A stretch of DNA of 64,000 nucleotides from Amblyornis subalaris (taxonomy: Eukaryota; Chordata; Aves; Passeriformes; Ptilonorhynchidae): assembly GCA_018881555.1 (NCBI GenBank), contig JACAXG010000267.1, positions 1 to 64,000 on the forward strand. The letters are read 5' to 3'. Position 1 is the first letter of the stretch, and each line of letters starts with the position of its first letter. The translations under genes were made by a program, and so were the position numbers. This document shows positions 26,094 through 39,220 of the stretch, one piece after another. A model generated the notes under the pieces. That model was not told the DNA's origin and made no database searches. It saw only the letters and a program-made list of their open reading frames with translations.

Positions 26094-27163
26094 ACTAGCC
26101 ATCAGATTATTAACCATTTTTCTCCTGGACATGTGGGTCCTGCTTTGAGATCCCTTTCATCATGAGTTAACCATTGTTTCTGATACTCAGTGATACTGCC
26201 CAGAGATTACAGAGCTCTGGGGACTACAATAAAGGGCGTAGGATCTCAAGTGCTGTCCTTTGTGATTCTGCTGATCCAGGACAGTGTTCGTGTTTGAAAA
26301 GAACCATTCTTAAGGTCAACAGCTGGTTATATGTCTCGTGTCTCAGTCAGGGTGTTACCAAATCCTCCAAAATCATTGGGATAAATAAAGCCCTCTAACA
26401 CAGTCTTTTTAAGTGTCAATGAGTCAGGTATTAGTTTATTCTTGTCTGGGGTGTGTGTGGCAGATGAAATTCCAGCCTCCACAAAGATGCAAATGCAAAA
26501 CNTTTTCACTTATTTATACATTTTTAACAAACAAAAAAATTAATGTTCCTTAGTTCTAAATCACATAATTCTCTTTCATTAATTAGTATTCTATCCTGTA
26601 TTGGTTATTGATTTCTTGCATCTCATGCTAATTAGTCTGTATTTTTCAGTCTTTTTATTATCTTTTTCCCAGGTACGGAGTTTCCAATACGCATAAACTG
26701 AGTCTTTGATAACTTCTTCTCTGTCTTCTGGTTTCTGCAAAATGTCCTTGTAGTCCATAAACTCTCTGCTTCTTGTATCCAATTTCAGCAATACATAACC
26801 ATCTCCCAGGCTTTTTCATTGAAGCATAACAAGATTAGCTTAGCAAAACTTAAAGTTTCACTAATTTTCCCAAGCTGTATTGCCACACTAGCTGCTTATG
26901 ACAAGCTTTGCTAAATGATGGCTAAAAGTGATTTAGGACTAACACACTGCCTATAATTAATATACTGGTTATTACTAATCAAAACCATTAAATAAAAAGT
27001 TAGAACATTATATTGTTTCCAACAAGGACTTTGCCTGTTATGACTACATCTTGTTTAGTGAGGGACAAGAACTTCTGCGCAGTGGTAGATTTATCTGAAC
27101 AAATAAGGTAAGAGCATATTTGACTGTATGCTTACTGATTCCATCGGGAGGGCTTACCAGGGA
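26094..27163. other. Pseudogene intron between two LTRs
   Basis: About 1.07 kb of AT-rich sequence without recognisable repeat or exon. Confidence 0.5.
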
Positions 27164-28160
27164 TGTCCAGGTTTGAAAGATACATGTCTGTCAAGGAAAG
27201 TGGGAACCTTCTTGGAATAGAAAGGATGACCCCCTCCCTCCAAATTATTATACTCTTAAAATTACGGAGCTTGCAGGCAAAGATACGGGAAAAAGGAATA
27301 ACAGTTTTTTACTTGGACATATATAATGAGGTAAACAAATAAGAAAACAGGGGGAAAACCCAATAACAGCCTTTTCTCGCCTGTTGAGCAATTTCCATTT
27401 TTGGTGGAGTTATGACCACACCCGGCAGGGGTGCTGTTGGTTCCTGGAGAGGCAGTGGCTGCACTGACTCTCCCAGCNGGCAGGGGGCGTGGGCAGGCCT
27501 CGTGGGGCGGGGGCGGTGGTTCCCNCGCGGCTGCAGGGGGCGCTGTGGGGCGAGCGCGGTGACCTCTCCATGGGGCGAGCGTGGTGACCTCTCCATNGGG
27601 CAACCGCAGCTCGGGCACNGGGAAGGAGGGGAGGCAGCTTCCCTCATGCAGAAACCGCAGCAGATGGTAGTCCCAGAGCCGAACACACAGGGGTAGCCAT
27701 GGCAGCACACAGCGGGCAGGAGCTCCGTGGGAGGCAGCCCTGGTCTCAGCTCTCAGCACAGGAGCAGCTGCGGCAGAAGAAAGAAAAAAAAAATACAGGA
27801 GGTGGACTGAAGCCGGCGAGCCGAGCTACAGCGCAGCAGAGCAGCCGATGGCTCCTGGCAAAAACGCTGACTTTTCTCTGCTCCCAGCTGGGCACAGACC
27901 GACCCACCCCCATCCAAGAGACTGCTAAGTCACAATGAGCAATAACCGGCTCGATACACACACACCTCAGCGCACGCAGTGCTGCTGCTCCCATCCCGAA
28001 GTGGAATAGAGAGAGCAACTCCCTGCCCTGCCCCCACTAGGATCCCGGCTGGGCTCACGAGCATCGCAATACCCCCAAGCCAGGAAGGGAGAGGAGGAAG
28101 AAAGAGAAACAATAACAATTTTGGGCACAACCTGAATAGTGGATAACAATCTCCAAGACA
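27164..28160 (-). mobile_element. Solo LTR, same ERVL-type family as 5600-6574, opposite strand
   Basis: The left edge TGTCCAGGTTT is the complement of the AAACC(A/T)GGACA end of the 5600-6574 copy. The reverse complement shares AAATTGCT...GAAAA...CTGTTA(C/T)TGGG, ATCTTTGCCTG and AATAATTTGGAGGGA blocks with it. The right edge CCAAGACA at 28160 corresponds to the TGTCCTGG start. Length 997 against 975 bases. Flanks are not a clear duplication (AGGGA / GGAGA). The middle is GC-rich. Confidence 0.78.
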
Positions 28161-29180
28161 GGAGAAGAGTAACAAAACTCCCCAAATAAAAATACAAATG
28201 GAAGCAGGAGGGAAGTACCTGGGGGACAGCATGATGGGGAAAGTTCTCACACCACTCCTGAGAAAACAGCATGACAAGAAAACAATCTCATGTGTCTGTA
28301 GGGAAACATACAGCATGGCATAGCAAGGGTTTCAAATCAGTTGTTTTTTCTTCTGCACTCTCATGCAGGAGGAATTAGAAGTCTGTGTAGAGTCACTGCA
28401 GAGGTGAGACCTCCACAGGCTCACAGACGCAATATGTTATGTTAGCTCTCCTGACTGGAACGCCGTGTTTTTAAGGACCATCTCTACAGAGTCAAGAATG
28501 TGCCAAAAGCCAAGCAGTTTTGGCCGGAGGCTATATATTCTAAATAAACAATTCCTGACTAGGCTCAAATACAAAAAGGAAGTATGTGGAAAGTGGAAGC
28601 AGGTAGGAGTGTCCTGCGAGGAATATAAGGGCATTGTCTGAACACGTAAGGATGGAGCCAAGAAAGCTGAACTGTGTAGGGGAAGATTGAGGTAGGAACC
28701 ACTTAAGCAAACTGGATATACACAAGTCAAATAAACTGCATGGATGCATCTACCTGTGCAAGGGAAGCTAGCTGATCCCGTACCAATTTCTTTATCAACT
28801 TAATGACTGGTAAAGCATTCATCTTAAAGAAGGGCAAGATGGAGGATTTAGGAAGCCAGAGCAAGTCAGCCTTATTTCAGGCACTGGGAAGTTCATGTTC
28901 CAGGTCTTCCTGGCAGTACTGTCAAAGCACATGAAGAAGAAAGTGATTATAAACTGACTGCATTGATTTATCAAGGAGAGTTCTTTTTGCTGTCTTCAGT
29001 AGGCAAATGTGGTGGTGTTGAAAAGGAGCCAAACTTATCTCGGAGGTGCACATTCAAAGGATGAGTGCCCAAATGTCACAAGATGCATCAACCAAATTCT
29101 GACATCGAGATAAATATTTTCACCATCAAACTGCTGAAGTGCTGAAACAGGAGCCCAGAGAGGCTATGGAAACTTCTGTG
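28161..29180. other. Pseudogene intron, unique sequence with a short duplicate
   Basis: 28317-28364 (GGCATAGCAAG...CTGCACTCTCAT) recurs at 31590-31638 with few mismatches. The rest has no recognised family. Confidence 0.55.
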
Positions 29181-30179
29181 TGTTCTGTCATAAATAAGGA
29201 CAATTCTCAGGGATTAATTAAAGAAAAATAACAAAATTGTTTATTAACATGAAAAACAAGAAACTGCAACGTCTGGAAACACCCAACGGGGCCAATAATG
29301 GAAAAAAGCAAATAAAATAAGGCAAAATAAACCAAAATCCCCGGGAACATGGGATTTGAGAACCAAAGAAGCCTGCACGGCTATAAAATCCAAAAGCCGG
29401 AATCCCGCAGCTTTTAGCTGGAAAATGGCCTGAAGCAGCACTGGCCTTTGCCTGGCTAGTCCGAAGGGCAAAACGCAGCTCCTCAAGCTATGCAGAGATT
29501 TTTATTGCGTCCTGGTTCCACCCCTGACCACCCACAGTCCAGCCCACAGAGTCCAGGATGACTGGTAGGCTCCTGCAGTGAGGTCACAGAAGTACTCCAA
29601 TGGCTCGCCGTTGAGAGGGGAAGAAACTTTCGGTGGGGAAATCATCCTAATTGAAATTCAGGCCAGGGTGGGGCTGAACTGCAGCCCAACTGTCAGTTAC
29701 TAAAAATAGCCCAGGGTTTTCCCCAGGAGGGTCTGCTGTGCTTTAATATCAGGGCTTAAGAGAAGGACTAGGCAGTGTTTTTAACACAAAAAAAAGCTAA
29801 TGAAACCTAACTAAAACAACACACAAACATCTTAAATTAACCTAACAGCTTATTAAGTAACATACTTTTCACGATGAAAGTTTACAAAATTGTTTTAAAG
29901 TTTATCTTCAACAATTAATTCCTCAACTATTTAAAAACATATTCTCAGAGGAAACTTCATAACTTATGGCCTTAACATTTATCCTATAACAATCGAATGT
30001 GGTAAAACATTTTAACAACTTTTCAACATCAACAATTGAACTTACTAAACATCTTAATAACTTTCAACTCAATTAATGGGTTAACAAAACCTGTAAAAGC
30101 CAATTAAAACAATTAATTTATAACAGTTCTCAAAACTCAACAAATCCCTGAGTAACCGGATCTAACATTGGTGTAGTCC
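29181..30179. repeat. Unclassified AT-rich, probably repeat-derived block
   Basis: A biased sequence with long A/C-rich, T-poor stretches at 29760-30160. A perfect 10-bp inverted pair lies near its ends: CTCAGGGATT at 29206-29215 and AATCCCTGAG at 30143-30152. It could be an old antisense LTR or another element. I could not identify a family. Confidence 0.35.
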
Positions 30180-30536
30180 TGTGTGAGGAGTGGGAGATTG
30201 AACTGGATTTTTGTTGCGGATGAGTGGGGCTTTGCAAAATGATGGCCTNGTTACTCTTGTGAAATCATGGCTTACTACTGTCACTTCGGCTAAGAAGAGA
30301 AGAACTCTGGGAACAACATCAGCAGACTTAGAGGTAGAAAAACAAGTTATATAACTTCCGCGTGATAACCTCTTCCGATCACCTTGTGCCTTATGGTGAT
30401 TGGTTGAATTATTATTTGTTTTATCATTTTGGAATGTAGTTGATAAGGCCTTAACTGCTTAAAAAGGCCTGGTTTGCAATAAAAAAGCCTTCCTTTCCAC
30501 CTGCCTCTGGACTCTGTGTCATTTGTCATCGCGACA
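30180..30536 (+). mobile_element. Probable retroviral LTR (short type)
   Basis: Begins TGTGTGAGG and ends CGCGACA. It carries AATAAA near 30479 followed by a C/T-rich stretch ending TCATTTGTCATCGCGACA, the R-U5 layout of an LTR. A TGG starts at 30542, five bases after the end, as a primer-binding site might. No target duplication and no coding remnant were found. The left boundary is tentative. Confidence 0.5.
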
Positions 30537-31322
30537 GATTGTGGCCGAAGTTTCCTGCCAATCTGGAAGTTCAAAGTCCACTCCCTGGATTGAATAAATG
30601 TTGTTCATGATTGACTGAGTATTTCATTCAGCGGTGACATGTACCTGTTCTAGACATACATTCTAATCAACAAGAGGTACATGATCATCGAAGGCAGAAA
30701 AGCAGAAAGAGAGAGAGAGTTAATTACTGCTTAAATTACGACATGAATGGTGTTTACTCATCTCTTTTCTTTGAGATAGACACTTCTTGTATGTGTACAA
30801 TCACAAGTATTTATTTTCTGTTAATATCTTGCCAGAATTCAACAGATCCAGAGCATCAAACAGAATGTTGCTTCTACAGGTCATCAAGTCTGGGTCCTCA
30901 TAAGCAGGATTCCAAATTCAACACAATCATATTTGAAGATACTTAGGTGATGAACAATAGTTTCCTTTAAATTAAATCCAGACGTACATAGATGCACTGA
31001 ATTCCTGATATGACAAGTTCTTCTAAGATACAGCACAGCATATCCTCAGTCTCCTTACTGCTATATGTATTTGGTTAAGAAGTACCATTTCAGTATTATT
31101 CCGTAGATCAAAAGGAGTTCCACCAACTTTTAGTGAATTTTCTAGATAAGAAAAAAGAAAAATGGAAAAGTTCTGTATTAAGGGCCTAGATAAGAGCTAG
31201 AAAATGGAAACAGATGCTGTGGACCTTCCCCTTCCTTCAGGAGTTCCCAGGCTACAAGAAGAGAGAAATTAACCCTTCCTATGTCACCCTTCCTGTTTTC
31301 ACAGTTCTCTCTCATGCCATAG

Positions 31323-31478
31323 AAGGAGCTGTCCAGTGCTAATCTCATCAAGTTCTGCAAGATTCCTCACGACCAGGAGAAAGCCGAGGAGTGGACTGAC
31401 ATGACAGTCATAGGTCAACAAGCTCTGAGTGAAGAGCTGTGAGATTTATAGGAAAAAGGAAGGATAAGGAGGATCTAG
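31323..31478 (+). pseudogene. Decayed terminal exon of the MYH pseudogene
   Basis: Aligns along its length with the intact terminal exon at 80-235: AAGTTC(T/C)GCAAGAT, AAGCCGAGGAG, AGGTCAACAAGCTC and GAGTGAAGAGC blocks are shared. Many substitutions are present (for example FRKIQHE becomes FCKIPHD). A 2-base loss near the TGACAT block shifts the frame, so the last residues differ and a TGA comes at 31440-31442, about 13 codons before the normal end. The acceptor reads CCATAG. Confidence 0.85.
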
Positions 31479-31590
31479 AAAGCTGAAAAGTGAGTAGAGA
31501 ATGCACAGAATGTAAAACTCCCTCACTGATTTCCAAAATTGTAGGATGTTCCATTGGAAATCTGTAAATAATAAAGATTATAGATAAATT
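31479..31590 (+). terminator. Relic MYH 3'UTR with polyadenylation signal
   Basis: AATAAA at 31570-31575 follows a UTR that resembles 236-344 (CACAGAATGTAAAACTCC against CACAAAATGTGAACCCTC). This supports 31323-31478 as a true gene 3' end that has decayed. Confidence 0.65.
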
Positions 31591-34500
31591 GGCATAGCAA
31601 GAGTTTCAAATCACTTCTTTTGTTCTTCTGCACTCTCATTAATCTTTTCTAGATGCTAAAGTTTCCCTGTTGTATATTGTATACCTGCATTATTATGATT
31701 CCTTACATGTAATAATGGAAAGTTATAAAATATATGGTTACATATATATGTTTCTATATATAGGAAGGTGGTGTTTTGTTAAACTATTCTCATTTAATTG
31801 TATTTATATCAAGCTAAGCAATGCAGATGAAAGATGTTTTCTATGCTAGTAATCTAACAAAGGATGTTTTATTGAAATAGTTAAAGCCTCTGCTGATATC
31901 GGCTGACATACATAGGAAATGTGAATATCATGTACTGAACAGCCTTACTTCAGTCTGTCTTCAGGATCCCAAACAAAGCTTTATGTAATCTATGTTGGAT
32001 CTCAGTTTTAAATCCCGTTTAATGCATGTAGATAATGTAAGGACAGTTGATCAGATAATGTAAGGATAGTTGATCACCCTAAATTAAGGGTAAAGACCTT
32101 TGTTTTAATGCATTGAGGATCTTCAGAGTAAAGATTAGTGGACACCTGTTTGCTACTGAGAAAATCTTGCTTTAGCAGAAAACAATTAACACCCAGTTAG
32201 CACTGAGTTAGGGCAGCATAAGTGGGGAAAAGCACACTAAAACCAGCTGAGACAAAGGAGAAAGCAGATACATCGATTTTGGCATGTAAGCCTTTCTAAC
32301 CTGGTAACAAAAGGATGTCTGTAATTGTCTTACTGTACAAGTGTGGTAGATTAGCCAACAGTATTCTAGACCTACTGACATTGGTTTACAATATGACTAG
32401 ATTTTGGCTGATACTAATAAATGTGATTTACAATGGTCCGTGGTTTGACCAAAGCAAGTGGACAGTTAAATGACACTATGTTTACATGGGGCTAAAGGAG
32501 GTATGTTGATTATAAGGTATAATTTACGTATCTATGATTTGGACTTCCATTGAAATAATCTGCCCACATACCTCCTCAAGTAGAGAGGACTTACCAGGTT
32601 TATTTCTCTGTCAAAAGACAAAATTAATTTTGCTACCTTAGTTGCTTACAGGCATAGATTAAAGCAGATCTGAGAAGAGGATCTCACGGGACGGAGAGCA
32701 GGATGTGGAGGTATATGTGCTCTTTGCCTTTCCTGCCTTTCCCCTGGAACTCGTAGATTGCTTTAGAGTATGTCCATGCCAGATGTCTCAAGCAGACCAG
32801 CTTTGGCAGCACTGACACTGTGGAGTAGTATGAGAGTGGATGTTTCTGTCCATCTACCGGCAGCAGGGCATCATCCATCAGTGCCACTAAAGAGCTATTT
32901 TCATTCCACCAGCTGTATCATGCTGGTTTTAAAATAATGATCTTGGTTCTAAGAGCTTTTGATGGGTCTCTTCTACCTTTTCAAAGAGAAAAGTCAGAAG
33001 TGAGAAGCTTGACAATACAAAGCAATTGGCTAGAGCAGCATTTCCTGTGTGGATCTGAAGTTGCCTCCTATGGAAATAATGAAGTATTCTCTCCTCATAT
33101 CATTACCTTTTTTGGTTAACTCCCAAGAAAAAAGTAAAATATTGCTCAGAGAACAGGAAACAAGGGTTAAGGACTCTCATTTTCGCATGTTGAATGAGAC
33201 AGTCAAAGAAGCAGAGCACAGTAAAATAGAAATTCATCCATCATTTCTTATTAGATCCATTACCTTATTATGTAACTCCCATTAACCTGGAGGTGAAACT
33301 AAATATGAAATGTCAAACTCAGGTGACGATATACTGTAAATGTAACTTTTGAACCAGTACTGAAATCTGATCTTTCTCCCTCTTTTTTCTTTTTTTGTGT
33401 ATTGGTTTGAATGTTCTATGAAGAAAGTTTAGCTGTAAAGAATAGTTTCCATTAATACCTGATTTATTGGTGCTATAATGACTCTCTAATTGGCTGTTGT
33501 CAATTTATTGAGAGAATGGGCTACAAAAAGTGGCAGATCATTTCATCTTAGATACTTGTCTCATGCTTTCTCTCATTTGACTGTGCAAGGAGATTGTGAT
33601 AATGATAGACTCAGAAATTTGAATTTTAAATATTGGAAGCTCAAGGACAATCTATTCCCTAACTTCTTCCAGGTACCTCCAGAGAAGAATTTTGGAACCT
33701 GATAACCTGCCAAGACCCGAGTTCATTAAGTTTGAGGGATGGTTCCTCAGAAGAGCTAATGGCTTTAAAACTATTTGGTCTGTTGAATAACATTTCATTC
33801 TGCTTCAGTACACAAAGTATAGAAAAAGAGGGGGCAATATGTTAATAGGTTTAAGAATGATTTTAAGGAACCGAAATCTGAAGAAACTGTAGCCAAGAAT
33901 AAAATTACTGGCCACACAGTAAAATTTCCATCAGAGTTTTTTGGAGGCACCAGGAAGGACAGTGTATATTTATTCTCACTATAGTATTACTATTCACTCT
34001 CAGATGACTTGTGTTATTAACATAAGCCAAATGGGTCACTGGTGAATTGCCTGCCTGTCTGAGAGAATGTCTAGCATCACAGAGTCTGTTCATGGAGCTA
34101 AATCAACAGGGAAATGCAAAGGCCAATTACCTTCCCACCAATGGACAGAGCTTAAGGTAGGTGCAAAGACTCCTGTTTGAGCTCCTGTGGCATCCAGCTG
34201 CTTCCTGGCATCCTCAGCAATCTGGCATACTGTAGAAAAGGCACATTTCTGAATGGCTTAGCCACTCACTGCTCCAAAACAAGGCTAAACTGAAAGCAGT
34301 TAGGTCCAGCCCAGGAGAAGCTAAAATCTGGTTTAAATTCTGAATTAGAAAGCTGTTCCTGCAAGCTGTCCTCTATTCACGCCTGTTTTCTGGGAGCTCT
34401 GATCACCATTGTCGCCCTGCAGACAGCCTTTTGGCTTTTCTCCATGCACAGATTCCTACCTGCTCTTTCACAAGAGGCTTTTACAGGTCCACATGGTTTG

Positions 34501-36359
34501 TTTCTCTGCTGAACTCTGTGTTCAGACTCTTCGTGATTATCCTCAGTCCTTTTTATTTAGTCTTCCCTCAGGTTTTGTTTGTATGCCCTTTATAAATCAG
34601 TATCCATGTTGAGTAAAGTCTGGTGATGGCAAAGAATAATCTTTCCTCAACAAACATATAATCTTGTGCCCAAATCTTTTGGTTCCCACTTGTGTCTTGA
34701 CTGGATGTGTCCCTACGTGGCCTGAGAACACATTACATGGGTTTATGTCTCACTTTTGTATTCAAGACTGAAATGAAGAAGAATTGTCAGATGATGATGG
34801 CTTTGGTACTTTGCCAGATACTTTGTTCCATTGGTTATGTTCACGATCCAACTCTGAAATTATCAGCATGACTAACCGTGGAGCTATAGAGGTAAATGTG
34901 TTAAAATAAACTTGTTAAAGGAGAACTAAGCTACTGGACAATCTGAAAACGCTCAGCTTTGTTTTGCTTCTTGGGAAATGAAATTAAACATTCCTGAAGA
35001 TTTGCCAGAGTCTAGAGACATTAGTGATGCACCTGTTCCTGTCAAACACGGTGTTGAATTTCTTAAGTGATTTACTAACATGTCATGACTAATGGACTGC
35101 TGCTGATCTAGCATGAACTCTTGCTACAGAGCATGAACTGTGCTATTAAGAACCAATGCTTGCAGGAAGTCCCTCTCCAGTGGGCTCTGATGCATATGCT
35201 TTAATTGTATCAGANTGAATTACTCCTTCTCTCCCACAGCTTTTTCTGTTCTTTTGTTTCCTAACTACTTGATCCAGATGGATCATTTTAACTCTTATAT
35301 TATCTTATGATTATGCAAAATACAGAGAAAATGTTCAGGAGCACACCGCTACGTACTATAATGTAGCATTGTGTATGCAAGGGAACAGGCTGGGACACTC
35401 AGCTGTGGCAGAGACTCTCACGGCCAAAGGAAGAGCTGTGTACAGGAAGACATGGCAGGGACTTGATGTTTTCCTATGGATTGTTGCTGAGAGTTTCAAC
35501 AATTTCTNTTACCACAGAACGGACAAATGTTTGTCCCACTGTATACATCAATGTGGGATGTTGCACAGGGGTAAGGACTGCTGTGCCAGGAAATCAGCCT
35601 GTTTATGGTTACTCTTTTGGTGTATTGATCATTACAGAATTATTTTCTCCATGCTGGCATAAACAATAACAACAAAAAAATTCCCAAAAATATATTTTTG
35701 TTACAACTTTGAAATGATCTGACTTCCTGGAAGTTTGAAGATCAGTTTAAATTCTTAAGCAGATAGAGAATGAAAGGCTGTTATTTGTATGCTGGTCTGT
35801 TGGGTGCTTCCAGGGCAAGGGTCACCTATCCCAAACTGCAGTGCTATTCTTGAATATCTTGCCGGTCATGATAGCCAGCAATTTATAATTGAAGCTAAAA
35901 GATAATGGATCCAGCTTGTGTGAGGCTGGGAGTTGGTTATCGAGCATCCTCTCTTGAGGACAGTGTTCAGTAAGATATCAGTAATTGTCAAATAAGGAAC
36001 GAGGAGGCTGTCCTTCCAGCAACATAAAACACCTTCCCAAGGTGTCAGATCGAGTCTTAAAGTCTTCAAATAAAAATCCAANTTTTATTGTTTGAGTCAG
36101 TCTTTCTGCAGGAAAACCATGAATTGTGCAAGGGTGTGCAGTCCCCGACATAACAGCAAAAGCTGACATAGCATTCTGCCTTCCTGAACTCAGTATCTGT
36201 TAAAAATTTTGGAAACACCAGTTTGATGCACTTTTGTGGTCCCTCACAGGTGATTTGCATTAATGTTCTTCATGTTTTGTCTTTCTTGTTGGAAAAAAAG
36301 TAGTTTAACGGAAAAACAGTGTTGTGTTCCAGTGGCCAAAACAAACGCCCACATTCTTT
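31591..36359. other. Intergenic, no supported gene
   Basis: About 4.8 kb of AT-rich unique sequence. A perfect-phase 23-bp tandem duplication (GATAATGTAAGGA(C/T)AGTTGATCA) lies at 32031-32076. No long frame with domain signal. Confidence 0.5.
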
Positions 36360-37222
36360 TAACACCTTTATTAGCATTCTAGATGCTGGAACAGAGTGCA
36401 CCCTCAGCAAATATGTTGATGATACAGAACTGGGAGGTGTGGTTGATACCACATATGCTTGTGCTATTATTTAGAGGGATCTTGACAAGCTGGAGAAACA
36501 GGTTAACATAAATTCAGTAAATGGAAATGGACAGTTCTATACCTGAGGAGCAATAACCCCATGTACCAGCACAGATTTCGGGATGACTGGCCAGAAAGCA
36601 GAAAAAGACCTGGTGGACACAAGGCCGACAGCATTTTGGATTTCACGATGAAAAGTGTGTTGAGGAGGTGGAGCGCTGTGCTCCTTCTCCTCTGTACAGC
36701 CCTGGTGATGCAATGCCTGGTGTGCTGTGTCCAGTTCTAGGCTCCACAGTACAAAAAAGGGATGGACATCTTTGAGCAATTCCAGTGAAGGATCTCAAGG
36801 TTGTTTAAGGAGTTGGGGCATCTGACTATGGAGAGAGGCTGAGTTAGCTGTGATTGTTTAGCTTTGGAAAAAAGGTCACAAGGGGATTATGTCAATACAT
36901 GTAAATATGTGGTTGGCGGCAGGGGTTAAGAAGACAAGGCCAGACTCTTCTCAATGCTGTGCAGTGACAGGACAAGAGGCAATTGACATGAATCAAAATG
37001 TAAGACATTCCTCTTAAATAGAAAAATAAAGATTTTAGATTGTGAGAGTGTTCAAACACTAGAAAAGGTTACCCAGAGAGACTGAATAGTGTCTATCCTT
37101 GGAGATATTCCAAATCCAGCTGAACATCTTGTTCTAGTTGACCTTGCTTTGAGCAAGATGGTTGGACAAGCTAATCCCCTGAGACCTCTTATGACCTCGT
37201 AATTCTATGACTCCATGACTTT
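36360..37222 (+). mobile_element. CR1 LINE, end of ORF2 plus 3'UTR
   Basis: The left part keeps a decayed reverse transcriptase motif: SKYVDDTELGGVVDT is readable near 36402-36450, corresponding to the CR1 (F/Y)ADDT catalytic region. It is followed by the usual CR1 3' blocks and a tail ending CTATGACTCCATGACTT. Stops and frameshifts make it inactive. Confidence 0.85.
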
Positions 37223-37984
37223 ATATAATTTGGTTTTGCATAGGATTACAGATACAAGAAGTTCAACCCTGTAAAGGGTTATTGGGCACTAGTGATAATA
37301 TTTGGTGCTTGGATACCAGTCTGGTGTACACTTTCAGAGGCACTGAAAGTGATTGGAGCCATCCCAGTCTTTCATAACACAGTAAAACAAAGGACAGAAT
37401 GTGAAGCCTTTAATTTACATTCTGCTCTTGTGAATCCACTAAAAAACTGCATTTGAAGTGTAGAAAAGGTTCAAGTCTATGTTTATTTGCTGAAGGGCAA
37501 ATACACTATATAACTAGCCGTAATCCATTCTCTTTGCTTTGGATGATGTCACAAAGAATCTGGAATGGATGATAACTATTTATTTTAAGGCAATCACAAC
37601 ATTTATTAAATCAAATGTTTTTATTTATTTATTTCTTAATAAGTTATTGTCTTACAGTGCTTTGCACAAACTACTGATACTGGGGAATTTTTTTAATAGA
37701 AATATTCTGCAAATTTTTAAAATTAAAAATATCAGTTGGGTTTTCTGTTATAAATGGTACCTTCAGGCACACAAAATTCCCACACATTGCACTGTGCAGA
37801 ACTTCACTACACACCCTGTAAATTACAGAGGATTATCAGGATCAAAACGAAATATTAATAGAGGTGAAATGGAAAATTAATTTCTCCTCACTTTGTGATT
37901 TGTTGCCATACATGGAGGACAGGCATCATTTTGCAGTGACACACTATTCCTGGAGTCAGGCTGCCTGTCAGCTGCTAAGTGCTG
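37223..37984. other. Intergenic spacer
   Basis: AT-rich sequence with no gene or repeat recognised. Confidence 0.5.
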
Positions 37985-39220
37985 ATGTAAAGGTAACTGA
38001 TCTTGGGAAAAACATGGATCCATAATAGGCATAAATGTACACCTCTGAGGGAAAGTTTAAAATAGATGTGTCTGATACCTTCTTTTTGTTGCATAGACTT
38101 CCAAATCCATAACAATCTTGATGTGAAAGAGTGACAGGTATTTCTTAGAACATAAGAGCTCCATTCCCTTTCCTGTCATCAGAGTTGGATGAACACATCC
38201 CTGTTCTGCAGAAACAATTTTTCTTGAGAGACTTCAGTTCTTTAAGACTAACTAGTGAAACTGCTTTACCCTGAGTAATGCCCAAGAAAAAACAGTATCT
38301 GACTTATGAGATGTAATTTAAGGCTTGATAGTGGCAGTTTTTTTCACTGTGGGGAATGTTCACCATTTGCACATGCAGCTGGGCTCTTTCAAAACAAAGA
38401 GGGACTATGAATATATATTATTTAAGCAGTGATTAGTAGAGGTTTGCAATCGTTAAAGGCAAGTGTATAATTTCAGAAGAGCAGAGCTGAATCTCTGGGA
38501 AATATCTGAAGAAAAGATCTACCAGCTTTGGGTATATTCTGTGTTTTTCCACCCAATTTCATGCCCATTGCCCAATGATTGTCTCTTTGGGCACTGAATG
38601 AGTGCCACGGGAAAAAGATCCATCTGCCAAATCTCTGCTTTGTCCTGACACTGCAGGAGGGGCAGGCAGGCTGTGTCTGGTGCCTTCTCACACTCCCAAG
38701 CCCTTGTGAGCAGGAGTGTCTAAAGAAACAGCTAAAAACAGCACGGGAAGGGAAAGAAGAAGTACTGGTGGGGACTGTGAGGACAGAAAGTATTTAGGAC
38801 ACTCCTGGGAGAGTATGTGTTCACATGGTAAGCTATTTTACAAGCAGGTGACTTGTAAATACAGATTGTGACCTTCACGCAAACAACTGTGAAGCATAGA
38901 GCAGTGAGATCATGGTCCTTCTCATGAGACCAACCTGACCCCTGAAGTGGCATATCTTATTCAGAAACACTGTGTGAGTCTTGAGTGGGTTGGAAAACAC
39001 TGCCAGTCAGCTACTGTCAGGTTACCGAAAGGATTGATTTGGGAAGAAATAATTCTCTCTGAACAAGGCGGTCATTAGAGTTACTGCTGAGCAGTAAATG
39101 CTTTCTCCCACTGCTCAAAACGAGTTTTCCCTTTACTCACCTCTCCATTGCTTTTTGGTTTCTCCTGCCTCCCGATCCATACTGCATACCTCTCTCTTTC
39201 CTTGTCTCTCTAATTCCACC
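37985..39220. promoter_or_regulatory. Paralogous non-coding block B, candidate MYH cis-regulatory element
   Basis: Counterpart of 8325-9350, in the same orientation and same relative place: about 6.5 kb after the pseudogene 3' end and about 17.9 kb before the live MYH promoter. The strongest match is 37985-38075, with AACTGATCTTGGGAAAA and AGTTTAAAATAGATG. Weaker matches run on to a pyrimidine-rich CTCTCTCTTTCC stretch near 39190. The MEF2-like TTTAAAATAG has one mismatch to consensus. Regulatory function is inferred from paralogy only. Confidence 0.4.
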
